A DNA stretch of 64,000 nucleotides from Actinomycetota bacterium. GTDB taxonomy: Bacteria > Actinomycetota > Geothermincolia > Geothermincolales > RBG-13-55-18. The DNA lies in assembly GCA_014360685.1 (NCBI GenBank), contig JACIXB010000014.1, forward strand, positions 124,001-188,000. Reading direction: 5' to 3'. The notes beneath the pieces were generated by a model. That model was not told the origin of the DNA. It did not search any database and worked only from the letters and a program-made list of their open reading frames with translations. Shown one piece after another: positions 23,836-32,580 of this stretch. Positions within the stretch are counted from its first letter, which is position 1. Each line of letters opens with the position of its first letter. Position numbers and translations under genes: made by a program.

Positions 23836-25116
23836 TCACACGCGCTCTTTTTCCGCGATCCCCGCCGCTTGGAGGACCAGGTCCACCAGGTCGTAGACGG
23901 GGAGTTCCGCCCCCATCTCCTGGGCGGCATCCCGCAGGACGCGCACGCACCACGGGCAGGCGGTGGCCAGTCCCTCCGCGCCCGTGGCCAGGGCCTCCTC
24001 AATCCTCTCCCTCGCCGTCCAGGAGGCGAAGTCGGGGAAGGCCTCGTAAACCCCGCCCCCCGCCCCGCAGCACCAGGCGTACTCCCTTATGCGCTCCATC
24101 TCCACCAGCTCGGCGCCGGGAAGGGCGCGGATGAGGTTGCGCGGGGCCTCGTAGATTCCCTTGCGCCCCGCCCTCTTCATGGACATGGGGCGCTGCAGCT
24201 TGTCTCCCTTCCACTCCCCCAGGAAGGGCTCCCCCATCCTCCCCAGGTGGCAGGGGTCGTGGTAGGTGAGGAGGAAGGGCACTTCCTCACGGAAGCGGAG
24301 CCTCCCCTCCAAGATCAGCCTCTCCAGAAGCTGGGTTATGTGCAGCACCTCGCAGGGGATCTCCTTGCCCATGCGGGGATAGAGGTAACGGAAGTGGGCG
24401 TAACCGTCGGCGCACGGAGTGACCAGGATGCGCGCCCCGGAGGCCTTCACTCGGGAAAGGAGATCCTCGGCGTAGTTCTCCGCCTCCCCCCGGAAACCCA
24501 GCTCGTAGGCCCGGCCCCCGCAGCAGGACTCCTCGGCCCCGGCTATTCCCACCTCCAGCCCCGCCTCCAGGAGCAGGCGGGCGGCCCCGCGCACGGTATC
24601 CCGGAGGTCGGGGTCGTAGGAGTAGCGGCAGCCGGCGTGGAAGAGGACCTCGCACCTCTCCCGGTTGATGTCCTTGAGCGGCAGGCCCTCCGCCCATTCC
24701 CCCCGCTTGGCCTTGGGCTCCCCGAGCACGTTGTCCTCCCGCTTGAGGGCGTCGATCGCCGCCATGTGCTCCACCATGAGGAACCCCTGCTCCACGCAGT
24801 GGGCGCGCAGCTCCAGGAGCACCTCGGTCAGGTCGATGTCGTCGCGGTACACCTTGCAGGCGGTGTCGCAGGCCCCGCAGAGCTGGCAGCGGTAGACGAT
24901 CTCCGCCACATGGTCGTTGAGCTCCGAGCGCCCGGTGAGCATGGAGAGACCTATGATCATGCGCCCCGATCCGGAGTAGGCGTGGAAGTTGTAGCGGCAG
25001 ATGGAGGGGCAGTTCTTGGCGAAGCGCCAGCTCTTGATCTGGTTGAAGGGGACCCACTTGCAGGAGGAGCAGCGGGAGCAGCCCTCCATGTCCCTCTGGT
25101 AGTCGGAAAGCGCCAT
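23836..25116 (-). CDS. CCG-domain iron-sulfur oxidoreductase (GlcF/HdrD-like)
   Basis: 426 residues from ATG 25116, one base after the upstream gene's stop. The N terminus holds EGCSRCSSCKWVP, KNCPSICRYN and YRCQLCGACDTACKVY for FeS clusters. It is followed by two CCG domains, each with the CX(31-39)CCGX(35-37)CXXC-type pattern: FHAGCRYSYD ... ESCCGGRAYELG ... VTPCADGYAHF, and YHDPCHLGRMGEP ... WCCGAGGGVYEAFPD ... TACPWCVRVLRDAA. Such proteins pass electrons between flavin dehydrogenases and ETF, quinone or heterodisulfides. Tight packing with the next FAD oxidase indicates one complex. Confidence 0.9.
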   Translation of the reverse strand: MALSDYQRDMEGCSRCSSCKWVPFNQIKSWRFAKNCPSICRYNFHAYSGSGRMIIGLSMLTGRSELNDHVAEIVYRCQLCGACDTACKVYRDDIDLTEVLLELRAHCVEQGFLMVEHMAAIDALKREDNVLGEPKAKRGEWAEGLPLKDINRERCEVLFHAGCRYSYDPDLRDTVRGAARLLLEAGLEVGIAGAEESCCGGRAYELGFRGEAENYAEDLLSRVKASGARILVTPCADGYAHFRYLYPRMGKEIPCEVLHITQLLERLILEGRLRFREEVPFLLTYHDPCHLGRMGEPFLGEWKGDKLQRPMSMKRAGRKGIYEAPRNLIRALPGAELVEMERIREYAWCCGAGGGVYEAFPDFASWTARERIEEALATGAEGLATACPWCVRVLRDAAQEMGAELPVYDLVDLVLQAAGIAEKERV

Positions 25117-25117
25117 C

Positions 25118-26596
25118 TCAAGACACCCCCTCGATCTCAAAGCACAGTTTGCCCCGGTTGAGGACGTGGTCGGGATCCAGCATGTCCTTGACCTTGCGCA
25201 GCACCCGCACCGTGTCGGGGCAGCGGGCGTAGGCCAGGTCGGACCACGCCCCGTAGGGCCGGGAGAAGAAGGCCCCCGCCTCGGAGAGGGCCCGGGAGGC
25301 GGAATCGAAAAGCTCCAGGGCCTTGGGCCGGTCCTCGGGGTTGAAGTAGATGGTGAACTCCAGGTGGGCGTTCCTCCCCTGCTGGATGGGTTGGATGTAG
25401 ATACCGATGCGCTGGGTGGGGTAGCCGAACCTCTCCGCCTGGGCTTCCATGACGGATATGAAGCGCGGCGCCTGGTCCAGCGTGGTTAAGAAGAAGATGT
25501 CCAGAAAGTCGCCCTTGGGCCTCATCTTGTAGTAAGGCTCGGGGGATGGGGAGGCGAGGATTCTTTCCATCTTCTTCCAGGAACAACCCGGGACCTCCGC
25601 GGTCGCCGAAACCCCTGCGGCCTGGGCATGGCGGGCCAGGTCGCGTTCCTGGTAGGCCACCCGCTCCTCGGGGAGGTACTGGTACCCGGAGACCCCATAG
25701 ACCACGGTGAAGGGGGCCTGCTCCCCGGCCAGGTCGGGAATCCGCTCCGGGTCCTCGGAGACCATGGTGGCCAGGGCGTAGGAGTTGAGGATGAGCCACT
25801 CGTCCCCCAGGCGGGGGCGGAGAGCCCGGTAGGTGAAGTCGATGAGCCTCTCCAGCTTGGCGTCGGGGACGAAGCGGATCCTGTGGATTTCGGGCTTCAC
25901 CTCCAGCTTGAGAGAGCACCAGGTCACCGCGGCCATGGTCCCCTGCGATCCCTGCACCACGCGCACGAAGTCCGTCTGGGCCGGTCCCATGGGGTTCTTC
26001 TGGGCCGCCCCTGCCGCCCACTGCTGCTCCAGGGTCCCGGGACCGGCCGCCGACCCGGTGCGGAAGAGGTCCCCGGTCCCGAAGACCAGCTCGGTGCAGA
26101 GCATGGGGTCGGTCATGTCCCAGTGGTACTTGGGGATGATGATGGGCTCCCGCTCCAGGCAGGAGGCCAGGACGGACTTCCCCCGCTTGGGGAGCAGGGG
26201 CATGAGCACCTTGAGGCCCAGCTTGTCCACCTCGGGGATGAGCCTCTCGTAGGTCACCCCGGCCTCGATGAGGGCCACCTTGTTGCGGCGGTCCAGGCGG
26301 ACGATCTTGTCCATACGGGACATATCCACGATGATCCCCTCGCCCCGGGGGATGGAGTCCCCCCGCAGGCGGGGCGGGGCCGAGGAGGAGAAGACCAGGT
26401 TGTACCCCTCGGCCCGGGCCAGCTTGACGAGTTCCCGCACCTCGCGGGTGTCCGCGGGGCGCACCACGGCCAGGGGTTCTCCCCCCTCCACCGTCCCGGC
26501 CTTCCGGTAGGTGGAGAGGAGGTCCTCCGCGGTGGAGACGTTCTCGTTTCCTACCACTGAGGCCAGTTTCTCGAGGAGCATGTTCAGCTCGGCCAT
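25118..26596 (-). CDS. FAD-linked oxidase (GlcD/alkyl-DHAP-synthase type), copy 2
   Basis: 492 residues. PCMH-type flavin domain: ARAEGYNLVFSSSAPPRLRG and later FVRVVQGSQGTMAAVTWCSLK, the region contacting the FAD pyrophosphate. The C-terminal cap region includes RIGIYIQPIQQGRNAHLEF and ends near DMLDPDHVLNRGKLCFEI, the usual GlcD tail (DP..hLNPGK). It is 1 bp from the iron-sulfur gene downstream and 13 bp from the small helical protein upstream, so these three form one unit. Substrate could be a hydroxy acid; copy 1 at 21.9 kb is only distantly similar. Confidence 0.87.
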   Translation of the reverse strand: MAELNMLLEKLASVVGNENVSTAEDLLSTYRKAGTVEGGEPLAVVRPADTREVRELVKLARAEGYNLVFSSSAPPRLRGDSIPRGEGIIVDMSRMDKIVRLDRRNKVALIEAGVTYERLIPEVDKLGLKVLMPLLPKRGKSVLASCLEREPIIIPKYHWDMTDPMLCTELVFGTGDLFRTGSAAGPGTLEQQWAAGAAQKNPMGPAQTDFVRVVQGSQGTMAAVTWCSLKLEVKPEIHRIRFVPDAKLERLIDFTYRALRPRLGDEWLILNSYALATMVSEDPERIPDLAGEQAPFTVVYGVSGYQYLPEERVAYQERDLARHAQAAGVSATAEVPGCSWKKMERILASPSPEPYYKMRPKGDFLDIFFLTTLDQAPRFISVMEAQAERFGYPTQRIGIYIQPIQQGRNAHLEFTIYFNPEDRPKALELFDSASRALSEAGAFFSRPYGAWSDLAYARCPDTVRVLRKVKDMLDPDHVLNRGKLCFEIEGVS

Positions 26597-26609
26597 CGTT
26601 CACACCCCC

Positions 26610-27008
26610 TCACGCCGCCCGGCGGAGCTTGGAGACCGCGGCCTTCACCCTCTCCGGAAGGGAGGGAGGGGCCTCCCCGGTAAGGGTCCTCTTGATGGAG
26701 TCCGCCATGCGCCGGGCCATGAGGCCCTGCACCTTGTCGGAGGAAAGGAGCCGGGCCGCCAAGCGCATGAGGCGGTCGTTGTTCAGATACTTGAGCAGCG
26801 GACCCACCCGGTCCAGGAGGCGGTCCACCTTCATCACCGTCTCCTCCCTGGCCTCGTCCATGCGGTTGAGGAGGTCCCCCATATCCGCGCCCGTCTCCTC
26901 CATGACCATCTCCAGGGCCTTGCCCTGTACGGACATGAACTTGTCCAGCACGCCGTTGCGGTAGGCGCACTGCATGACCCAGAAGACCTCCTGGGGGTCT
27001 ATGGCCAT
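26610..27008 (-). CDS. Small helical protein of the FAD-oxidase/ETF operon, unknown function
   Basis: 132 residues from ATG 27008 (GGGAGGTGATCGGG upstream; a GTG at 27017 lies inside that site). Almost entirely amphipathic helix, e.g. QEVFWVMQCAYRNGVLDKFM and EETVMKVDRLLDRVGPLLKY. No cofactor motif. The pattern 'D.....LDRVGPLLKYLNNDRLMRL' resembles DUF1641-type proteins (YrhD-like), small helical partners of redox enzymes, but this is a loose impression. Its place between etfB and the dehydrogenase suggests a structural or chaperone role. Confidence 0.7.
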   Translation of the reverse strand: MAIDPQEVFWVMQCAYRNGVLDKFMSVQGKALEMVMEETGADMGDLLNRMDEAREETVMKVDRLLDRVGPLLKYLNNDRLMRLAARLLSSDKVQGLMARRMADSIKRTLTGEAPPSLPERVKAAVSKLRRAA

Positions 27009-27076
27009 CCCGATCACCTCCCGTAGGGTTTAAACGGCCGCCGGTCCTCAAACCCCCACGCCCCTTTCGGGGATGC

Positions 27077-27129
27077 GGACCTCGGTCCCTAAGAGCATGA
27101 ACGTCACCGGGACGTCATGACCGAGGTCC
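27077..27129. promoter_or_regulatory. Long imperfect palindrome in the gap after etfB
   Basis: GGACCTCGGT (27077-27086) and ACCGAGGTCC (27120-27129) are exact inverted repeats. Between them a second pair, CATGA-ACGTC (27096-27105) and GACGTCATG (27111-27119), is nearly perfect. It lies about 70 bp before the small helical gene (minus strand). It could be a regulator site or an mRNA hairpin that separates expression of the ETF and dehydrogenase parts of the run. The remainder of the 466-bp gap (27009-27474) shows no gene. Confidence 0.5.
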
Positions 27130-27474
27130 GAGCCGGCTTTTCCGCCCCGTCCGGGGCGTCCGCGCCGGTGGTAATAAAATCCCCATTTTCAGAACCCCTT
27201 AATCGCCGGAGGTTTCCACATCCCCCGTGCACCGGTCGATGGTTTCGCCCTCGGCCATTCCCGCGCATACCCCTTGATTCGCCACCGCTGGGGTCCCTTG
27301 TTTACTGGCAATTTCTTACAGTATAAGCCAGATCCCCAGAACCGCCCCGTGTGGTCGCGGGTCCCATCGGAGCTTGAGGCCTCCACGCGCCACCGGGGGC
27401 CGGGGTCGCCCCCCTAACGAGATCTCGCCCCCTTCCCCGAGGCGGCTCCACGGTCCGGGGCGACGAAGGCCACC

Positions 27475-28269
27475 TTATATCACCCTCTCCTCCCGCAGGA
27501 GCAGGGCCAGCTTCTCCCCCGCCTCCGCCGGGGAGTCGGCCTCCACCAGGCGGCACCTCCTCTCCCGGCGGGGAGGCTCGAGGGATACGGTCTCCACCCA
27601 GGATGGGGGGAGGTCCACCCCCAGATCATCCGGCCTCAGGACCCTCTGGGGCAGCTCCTTGGCCGCCCGGATGGCCTGCAGGCTGGGATAGCGCAGGTCT
27701 CCTATCTCGCCGCTCACCGTGACCAGGGCGGGGAGGGGACATTCCACCACCTCGTAGCCGTCGGAGAGGACCCTCTCCACCACTACCTTCCCGTCCGAAA
27801 CCTCCACCCTCTGGGCCAGGGTCACGGCGGGCAGGCCCAACAGCTCGGCCACGCCCAGCCCCACCACCCCGGCGTTGGTGTCCGAGGCCTGCCTCCCGCA
27901 GAGGACGAGGTCGAAGGGATCCAGGGTGCGCAGGGCGGCGGCCAGGAGGGCGGCCGTCTTCCGTGAGTCCAGGAGCGCCTGGTCCAGGGAATCGTCCTCC
28001 AGGAGGACGGAGGCGTCGGCCCCCGAGGCCACGGCCTTGAGTATCACCGCCCGGGAGAGGTTCTTCCCCGCGGAAAGGAGGGTTATGGTCCCCCCCAGAC
28101 GCTCCTTGATGCGGATGGCGGCCTCCAGGGCGTTTTCGTCGAAGGGGTTGATTACCGGGGGGATCCCCCTGGCCACCACCCTTTTCTCCGCCGTCTTCAC
28201 CTCGAAGGAGGAGGGGGGACCCTCAGGGTCGGGGACCATCTTGGCCAGGACGACGATGTGCGGGCCCAT
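27475..28269 (-). CDS. etfB: Electron transfer flavoprotein, beta subunit
   Basis: 264 residues, the normal length. Key segments are IVVLAKMVPDPEG at the N terminus, INPFDENALEAAIRIKE, a nucleotide-contact region LVLCGRQASDTNAGVVGLGV, then GEIGDLRYPSLQAIRAAKE, the protruding recognition loop region of EtfB. It forms a heterodimer with EtfA and shuttles electrons from flavin dehydrogenases. The residues at the second nucleotide site (SDTNAGVVG) differ from both the DGDTAQVGP pattern usual in bifurcating ETFs and the DDCNQTGQ pattern of mitochondrial types, so I cannot say from sequence whether it bifurcates. 12 bp separate it from etfA. Confidence 0.93.
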   Translation of the reverse strand: MGPHIVVLAKMVPDPEGPPSSFEVKTAEKRVVARGIPPVINPFDENALEAAIRIKERLGGTITLLSAGKNLSRAVILKAVASGADASVLLEDDSLDQALLDSRKTAALLAAALRTLDPFDLVLCGRQASDTNAGVVGLGVAELLGLPAVTLAQRVEVSDGKVVVERVLSDGYEVVECPLPALVTVSGEIGDLRYPSLQAIRAAKELPQRVLRPDDLGVDLPPSWVETVSLEPPRRERRCRLVEADSPAEAGEKLALLLREERVI

Positions 28270-28281
28270 GCCTTCCCCCTC

Positions 28282-29271
28282 TCACTCCGAGACCAGTTCC
28301 CTCACCTTGGTGAGGAAGGCGGGGAGCACCTCCCGCCAGTCCCCCACCACCCCGTAATCCGAGACCTGGAAAATGTAGGCCTCCGGGTCGCGGTTCACGG
28401 CCACGATCTTTCCGGAGTCCGCCATCCCCGACAGGTGCTGGCTGGAGCCGGAGATGGCCACGGCGATATAGAGGTCGGGAGCCACCACCTTTCCGGTGAT
28501 GCCCACCTGGCAGGTGGTGGGGGCCCAACCGGAATCCACCGGGGGGCGGGAGGCTCCCACCGCCCCGCCCAGGGTCCGGGCCAGCTCCCGCAGGACCTCG
28601 AAGCCCTCCTCACCGCCCATGCCCCTTCCCCCGGAGACCACCACCCGGGCCTCCTCCAGGGGGCACTCCGCGGCCTCCAGGCGGTGCCTCTCCCGGACCA
28701 GCACCCTGGTCTCCCCCGGCGGATCCAGGGGGAGGGGAACCGGCTCTTCCCCGGTGTGGGTGGGGGGGAGGGCCTCCCCGACCCTGGATCTCACCGTGGC
28801 CAGGGCCAGGGGGGTGGTGACCCTTACCCCGGCCAGGGCGTTCCCCCCGTAGACCGGCTTGGTGAAGAGGAGTCCTTCCTCATCCGCCCGCACCCCCACG
28901 CAGTCGGTGACCACCCCCGCCTCAAGGGAGAAGGCAAGGCGGGGCAGGAGGTCCTGGCCCAAGGGGGTGTGCCCGGCGAGGACCACTCCCTCCCCTCGCT
29001 CCCGTAAGAAGGGCTTGAGCACCCGGGTCCAGGCCTCGGGGTTGTAGGGGGAGAGGGAGGGGTGGTCCAGGTAAAAGACCCGGTCGGCTCCCCGGGAGGC
29101 CAGCTCTCCGCAGGCCTCCTTCACCCCGCTTCCCAAGACCACCGCCCACACCTCACCCCGGGGTGAAGCCAAGCGCCTCCCCAGTCCCAGGAGCTCCAAG
29201 GTGATCCGGGAGGGTCTACCTACCTCCTCCATCTCGGCGATCACCGCGACCTTGCCGTTAGCGCCTCCCAT
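28282..29271 (-). CDS. etfA: Electron transfer flavoprotein, alpha subunit
   Basis: 329 residues. The C-terminal FAD domain is clear: ARVVVSGGRGMGGEEGFEVL, GAVGASRPPVDSGWAPTTCQVG, then ISGSSQHLSGMADSGKIVAV and NRDPEAYIFQVSDYGVVGD, all standard EtfA contacts. First gene of the long minus-strand run that continues to fixX, 554 bp from the divergent ferritin gene. With FixC/FixX and two flavin dehydrogenases in the same run, ETF probably collects electrons from a hydroxy-acid or acyl-CoA oxidation. Confidence 0.93.
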   Translation of the reverse strand: MGGANGKVAVIAEMEEVGRPSRITLELLGLGRRLASPRGEVWAVVLGSGVKEACGELASRGADRVFYLDHPSLSPYNPEAWTRVLKPFLRERGEGVVLAGHTPLGQDLLPRLAFSLEAGVVTDCVGVRADEEGLLFTKPVYGGNALAGVRVTTPLALATVRSRVGEALPPTHTGEEPVPLPLDPPGETRVLVRERHRLEAAECPLEEARVVVSGGRGMGGEEGFEVLRELARTLGGAVGASRPPVDSGWAPTTCQVGITGKVVAPDLYIAVAISGSSQHLSGMADSGKIVAVNRDPEAYIFQVSDYGVVGDWREVLPAFLTKVRELVSE

Positions 29272-29825
29272 TCACGCCTCCACTCTTCCCTCTTTTATGC
29301 TTCCAAGTCCTATTTGCGCATGCCACGTTCGGCCGCTTGGCGTGCGATCCTCCGGCGAGGGAAAAGGCCCGGGGCTTCAATCCGAGCGGGTGTCGAACAT
29401 GGAGATCTGTCCCCGGTCGGCAGACCAGGGGTTGTACTAGGCCGGCTTCTCCTTCCCCCGATCTTGGCGTGGAACACGGAAACCCGTCCCCCACCGGCAT
29501 ACCGTTTACCCTCCCGAAATAAACGGGGCGGCCTCCCTCCAGCTGCGTGTGTGCCGTAAAGAAAGCCGCCTCGTAAATGTGACTGATAGTCATCTTATAC
29601 CATCATGAGGGGTTTAAGTCAATCAAAATCTTGGAATTTGTATGTTGTGGATTTCCCGGACTGATTATCAGTCGCCAACATGAAAAAAACGTGTCCCCGT
29701 CCATGACCTGCATCCTGTTTGCGGAGGCGGAGCAAGCGGTATAAATGTTATCAAGAGCACGCGGTGCGGGTCGGCAAGACGGATGCCCTGCGGGCCGTTT
29801 TATTTCGAGAAAGGAGTGAAGGGAA
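29272..29825. other. Divergent etfA/ferritin promoter region
   Basis: 554 bp. The right half is AT-richer than its surroundings, with GGTATAAATG at about 29739-29748 as a possible ferritin -10 region. GACTGAT-type dyads (next entry) fall in the same stretch. No gene seen in either direction. Confidence 0.45.
29581..29673. promoter_or_regulatory. GACTGAT dyads upstream of ferritin
   Basis: GACTGATTATCAGTC (29659-29673) is a palindrome with one unpaired centre. GACTGATAGTC (29581-29591) shares its left arm and has shorter symmetry. Sites of this size between etfA and ferritin would suit an iron- or redox-responsive dimeric regulator; the sequence does not match a classical Fur or DtxR consensus closely enough to name one. 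Confidence 0.45.
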
Positions 29826-30341
29826 ATGCTTTCCGAGAAGATGCAGGAGGCCCTCAACGACCAGATGAAATGGGAGTTCTACTCCGAGTTCCTCTACCTG
29901 GCCATGGCCGGTTACTTCAAGTCCCGCAGCCTGGACGGGTTCGCCAACTGGATGACCGTCCAGGCGGAGGAGGAGCGCACCCACGCCCTCATGTTCTTCA
30001 ACTACATCGCCGAGGCCGGGGGACGCCCCGAGATCAGGGCCTTCGACCAGGTGGAGAACGAGTACCCCTCGGTTACCGATGTCTTCCGGACTACCGTGGA
30101 GCACGAGAAGGTGGTCACCCGGCGCATTAACGACCTCATGACCCTGGCCCAGGAGGAGAGGGACCACGCCACGGCCAACTTCCTGGCCTGGTTCGTCAAG
30201 GAACAGGTGGAGGAGGTGGCCTCGGCCCAGAAGATCCTTGACCAGCTGGAGCTGGTCAAGGAGGACGGCCACGCCCTGATGATGCTGGACCGCGAGCTGG
30301 CCCAGAGGGTCTTCACCCCTCCCGCCGCGGCGGCGGAATGA
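29826..30341 (+). CDS. ftn: Ferritin (bacterial non-haem)
   Basis: 171 residues, full length. Ferroxidase ligands are in place: KWEFYSEFLYLAMAGYF (Glu near 17), the AEEERTHALMF helix (Glu and His near 50-53), TVEHEKVV (Glu near 94) and WFVKEQVEE (Gln/Glu near 127-130). No haem-ligand Met as in bacterioferritin is evident. It stores iron as ferric mineral and limits Fenton chemistry, useful beside the many FeS enzymes here. AAAGGAGTGAAGGG precedes the ATG and a clear terminator follows, so it is monocistronic. Confidence 0.95.
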   Translation: MLSEKMQEALNDQMKWEFYSEFLYLAMAGYFKSRSLDGFANWMTVQAEEERTHALMFFNYIAEAGGRPEIRAFDQVENEYPSVTDVFRTTVEHEKVVTRRINDLMTLAQEERDHATANFLAWFVKEQVEEVASAQKILDQLELVKEDGHALMMLDRELAQRVFTPPAAAAE

Positions 30342-30416
30342 TTCCCGCGGGAGCGGGCAGGGCGGCCGGGCCGGGAGGCGAGGGGCCACCGGCCTTGACA
30401 CCGTAGGACGGGGAAT

Positions 30417-30442
30417 GGGCGCCTTTCGAGGCGCCCTCCTTT
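30417..30442 (+). terminator. Terminator after ferritin
   Basis: GGGCGCC (30417-30423) pairs with GGCGCCC (30430-30436) around TTTCGA and is followed by TCCTTTG. It lies about 75 bp after the stop codon. Confidence 0.75.
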
Positions 30443-30881
30443 GTCGTCCCGGAGAGCGGCGGCCGGGCTTACCGTGTTTCCCCTCCCCGTACTCTGGGGG
30501 GACAAACGGATAAGCGTAAAGGACGCTCTCGCCTTCGAGCCCCCCATACCCCGGTGGTGGTCGGAAGCAGCGAGGGAGGGGAGGCGGAAGGAGCCGCCGC
30601 CTCCATGCGTGCGGGCAACCCACTTGGCCTGGCGCCTGCAGGGCGGGGATGCCGTTTTACCGCCTTTCTTCGGAAATCACTCGATGGGAGGGGATCCCCG
30701 TTATGCGGGAGCGCGGTTCTTGGCGCCGGTCATCATCTCTTATCCCCCGCAGAGCGGCCTTCCCGGAGGGCGCCCCCTCTTCCCGGGAGTGGCCTCCCCG
30801 GGGGTCATCTGGTATAAATAGATAAGCCCTGGGCGGCGGCCGGAGGCCCTCCGCCGAGACGAGCCAGGATACGAGGCGGAC
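30443..30881. other. Intergenic region before the radical-SAM gene
   Basis: About 440 bp without a gene. GGTATAAATAGATAAG at about 30810-30825 is a plausible -10 region for the radical-SAM gene, but no matching -35 is evident. Confidence 0.35.
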
Positions 30882-32432
30882 ATGAACGTTCTATTCGTCC
30901 ACTCCGAGGAGGACGCCTACTCGCCGGAAAAACCCCTGGAGATCCAGGAACGCGTGCAGTTCGGCATCTCCTACATCTCCTCCTTTCTTAAAGCGAACGG
31001 GCACCGGACCTCCCTGGTGGTCCTCTGCCGCGAGACCCCTCACCTGTTGGAGGAACACATCCTTTCCTTCCAACCCGGCCTGGTATGCTTCACCGCCGTC
31101 TACACCGAGTACCTTTTCCTGTCCCGGGTAGCCGCAGGGGCCAAGAAGAAACACCCGGAGGTATTTTTCCTCCTGGGCGGGCCTCACGCCTCCCTGAACC
31201 CCGACCGCTGCCTGGAGGAGTCGCCGTTCGACGCCGTGTGCGTGGGCGAGGGGGAATACCCTACCCTGGAACTGGCGGAACAGCTGGAAAGGGGGCGCTT
31301 CCCCTCCGGCATCCCCAATCTCTATATCCGGCGGCCGGACGGCACGGTGGAGAGGAACGCCCCCCGTCCTTTCCTCGAGGACCTGGATTCCCTCCCCTTT
31401 CCCGACCGCGAGATGTGGACGCCTTGGGTGGCCAACCCCTCCTCCCGCCCTTCCATCCTAGTGGGAAGGGGTTGCCCGTTCAGCTGCACCTATTGCTGCA
31501 ACCATGCCCTGCGGAAGGTGGCGCCGGGCCGGTACGTGCGCGTGCGCAGCCCGGAGAACATCGTGCGGGAGCTGGAGGACATGAAGGAGAAAGACCCCTC
31601 CTTCGCCGAGGTCTACCTGGAGGTGGAGACCCTGGGGGCCAAGAGGGAATGGGCCCTCGAGCTATGCTCCGAGCTGCGAAAGCTCAATTCCCGGCTGGAG
31701 GTCCCCATCGCCTTCGGGGCTAACCTCCGTGTAACCCCCAACGCCGATTACGAGGAGCTCTTCTCCGCCTTCGCCGAGAGCAACTTCCGCTTCGTGAACA
31801 TCGGGCTGGAGTCGGGCAGCGAGAGGATCCGCCGCCAGGTGCTGAAGCGGATCTATTCCAACCAGGACATCATCCGGACGGTGGAGACGGCCAGGAGGCA
31901 CGGGCTCCAGGTGGGAATGTACAACCTCATCGGCCTCCCCGGGGAGACGCCCGGGGATTTCCGGGAGACGGTGCGGGTGAACCGCGTTTGCCAGCCCGAC
32001 TGGTTCCTGCTCTCCGTCTTCTTCCCCTACCCGGGGACGGAACTCTACGAGAGGTGCCGGGAGAAGGGGCTCCTGGAGCGGGATCCCGACCCCACCCTGG
32101 AGAGGAGGAAACCCGCCCTTCACCTGCCAGGATTTTCCAAGTGGCAGGTGGGTTGGCGGCGGGCCTGGTTCCCCTTCATGGTCTATCGAGGACACCGGCC
32201 GCTCTCGGAGTGCCTGTGGCTGGTGGCCATGGCGGAGATATATAGTCACCGGCCTCTCATCCGCCTCCACCGCGCTCTCACCGACGGAAGGTCGCGGAAG
32301 ACGGGGAGGTGGCACCGGGAATCACCGGAGGCCAAGTTCCATCCGGGCCTGGCGGGACCCGGCGGAAAAGAGGCTTCCGGTTCCGGGAGTCGATGCCCGG
32401 GTAGACGGGGGAGTTTAATGTCGGTTAGATAA
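30882..32432 (+). CDS. B12-binding-domain radical SAM protein
   Basis: 516 residues. Residues about 1-150 form a cobalamin-binding-like Rossmann domain (VCFTAVYTEYLFLSRVAAG, FFLLGGPHASLNPDRC, AVCVGEGEYPTLEL). The radical-SAM core follows with GRGCPFSCTYCCNHALRKVA, the CxxxCxxC cluster motif at about 197-204. Further on are NIGLESGSERIRRQVLKR and NLIGLPGETPGDFRETV, typical of the BchE/PhpK/TIGR02026-like class. These enzymes perform cyclisation, methylation or rearrangement of lipids, pigments or cofactors; the substrate cannot be inferred. The last about 70 residues are Gly/Arg-rich and unlike the family, perhaps read-through into non-homologous sequence. Confidence 0.85.
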   Translation: MNVLFVHSEEDAYSPEKPLEIQERVQFGISYISSFLKANGHRTSLVVLCRETPHLLEEHILSFQPGLVCFTAVYTEYLFLSRVAAGAKKKHPEVFFLLGGPHASLNPDRCLEESPFDAVCVGEGEYPTLELAEQLERGRFPSGIPNLYIRRPDGTVERNAPRPFLEDLDSLPFPDREMWTPWVANPSSRPSILVGRGCPFSCTYCCNHALRKVAPGRYVRVRSPENIVRELEDMKEKDPSFAEVYLEVETLGAKREWALELCSELRKLNSRLEVPIAFGANLRVTPNADYEELFSAFAESNFRFVNIGLESGSERIRRQVLKRIYSNQDIIRTVETARRHGLQVGMYNLIGLPGETPGDFRETVRVNRVCQPDWFLLSVFFPYPGTELYERCREKGLLERDPDPTLERRKPALHLPGFSKWQVGWRRAWFPFMVYRGHRPLSECLWLVAMAEIYSHRPLIRLHRALTDGRSRKTGRWHRESPEAKFHPGLAGPGGKEASGSGSRCPGRRGSLMSVR

Positions 32433-32580
32433 CGGCAGAAGGCCGCTTGGCGCAGGGGAGGAGCGGAAGGCGGTCACCCGAGCTTCCGCCGTCCGAGGGG
32501 AGAGGAGCACGCTCCACGGAACAGGAAGGCCGCATGTTCCGGGAGGCGTGGTCGGAACCAGGAGGGAGGTGAGAAGAGAG

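Noticed and set aside
19598-24134. Two plus-strand frames longer than 650 codons opposite fixC and the FAD oxidase
   Set aside because: Both are antisense to well-supported genes and show the His/Gly/Val-rich composition of shadows.
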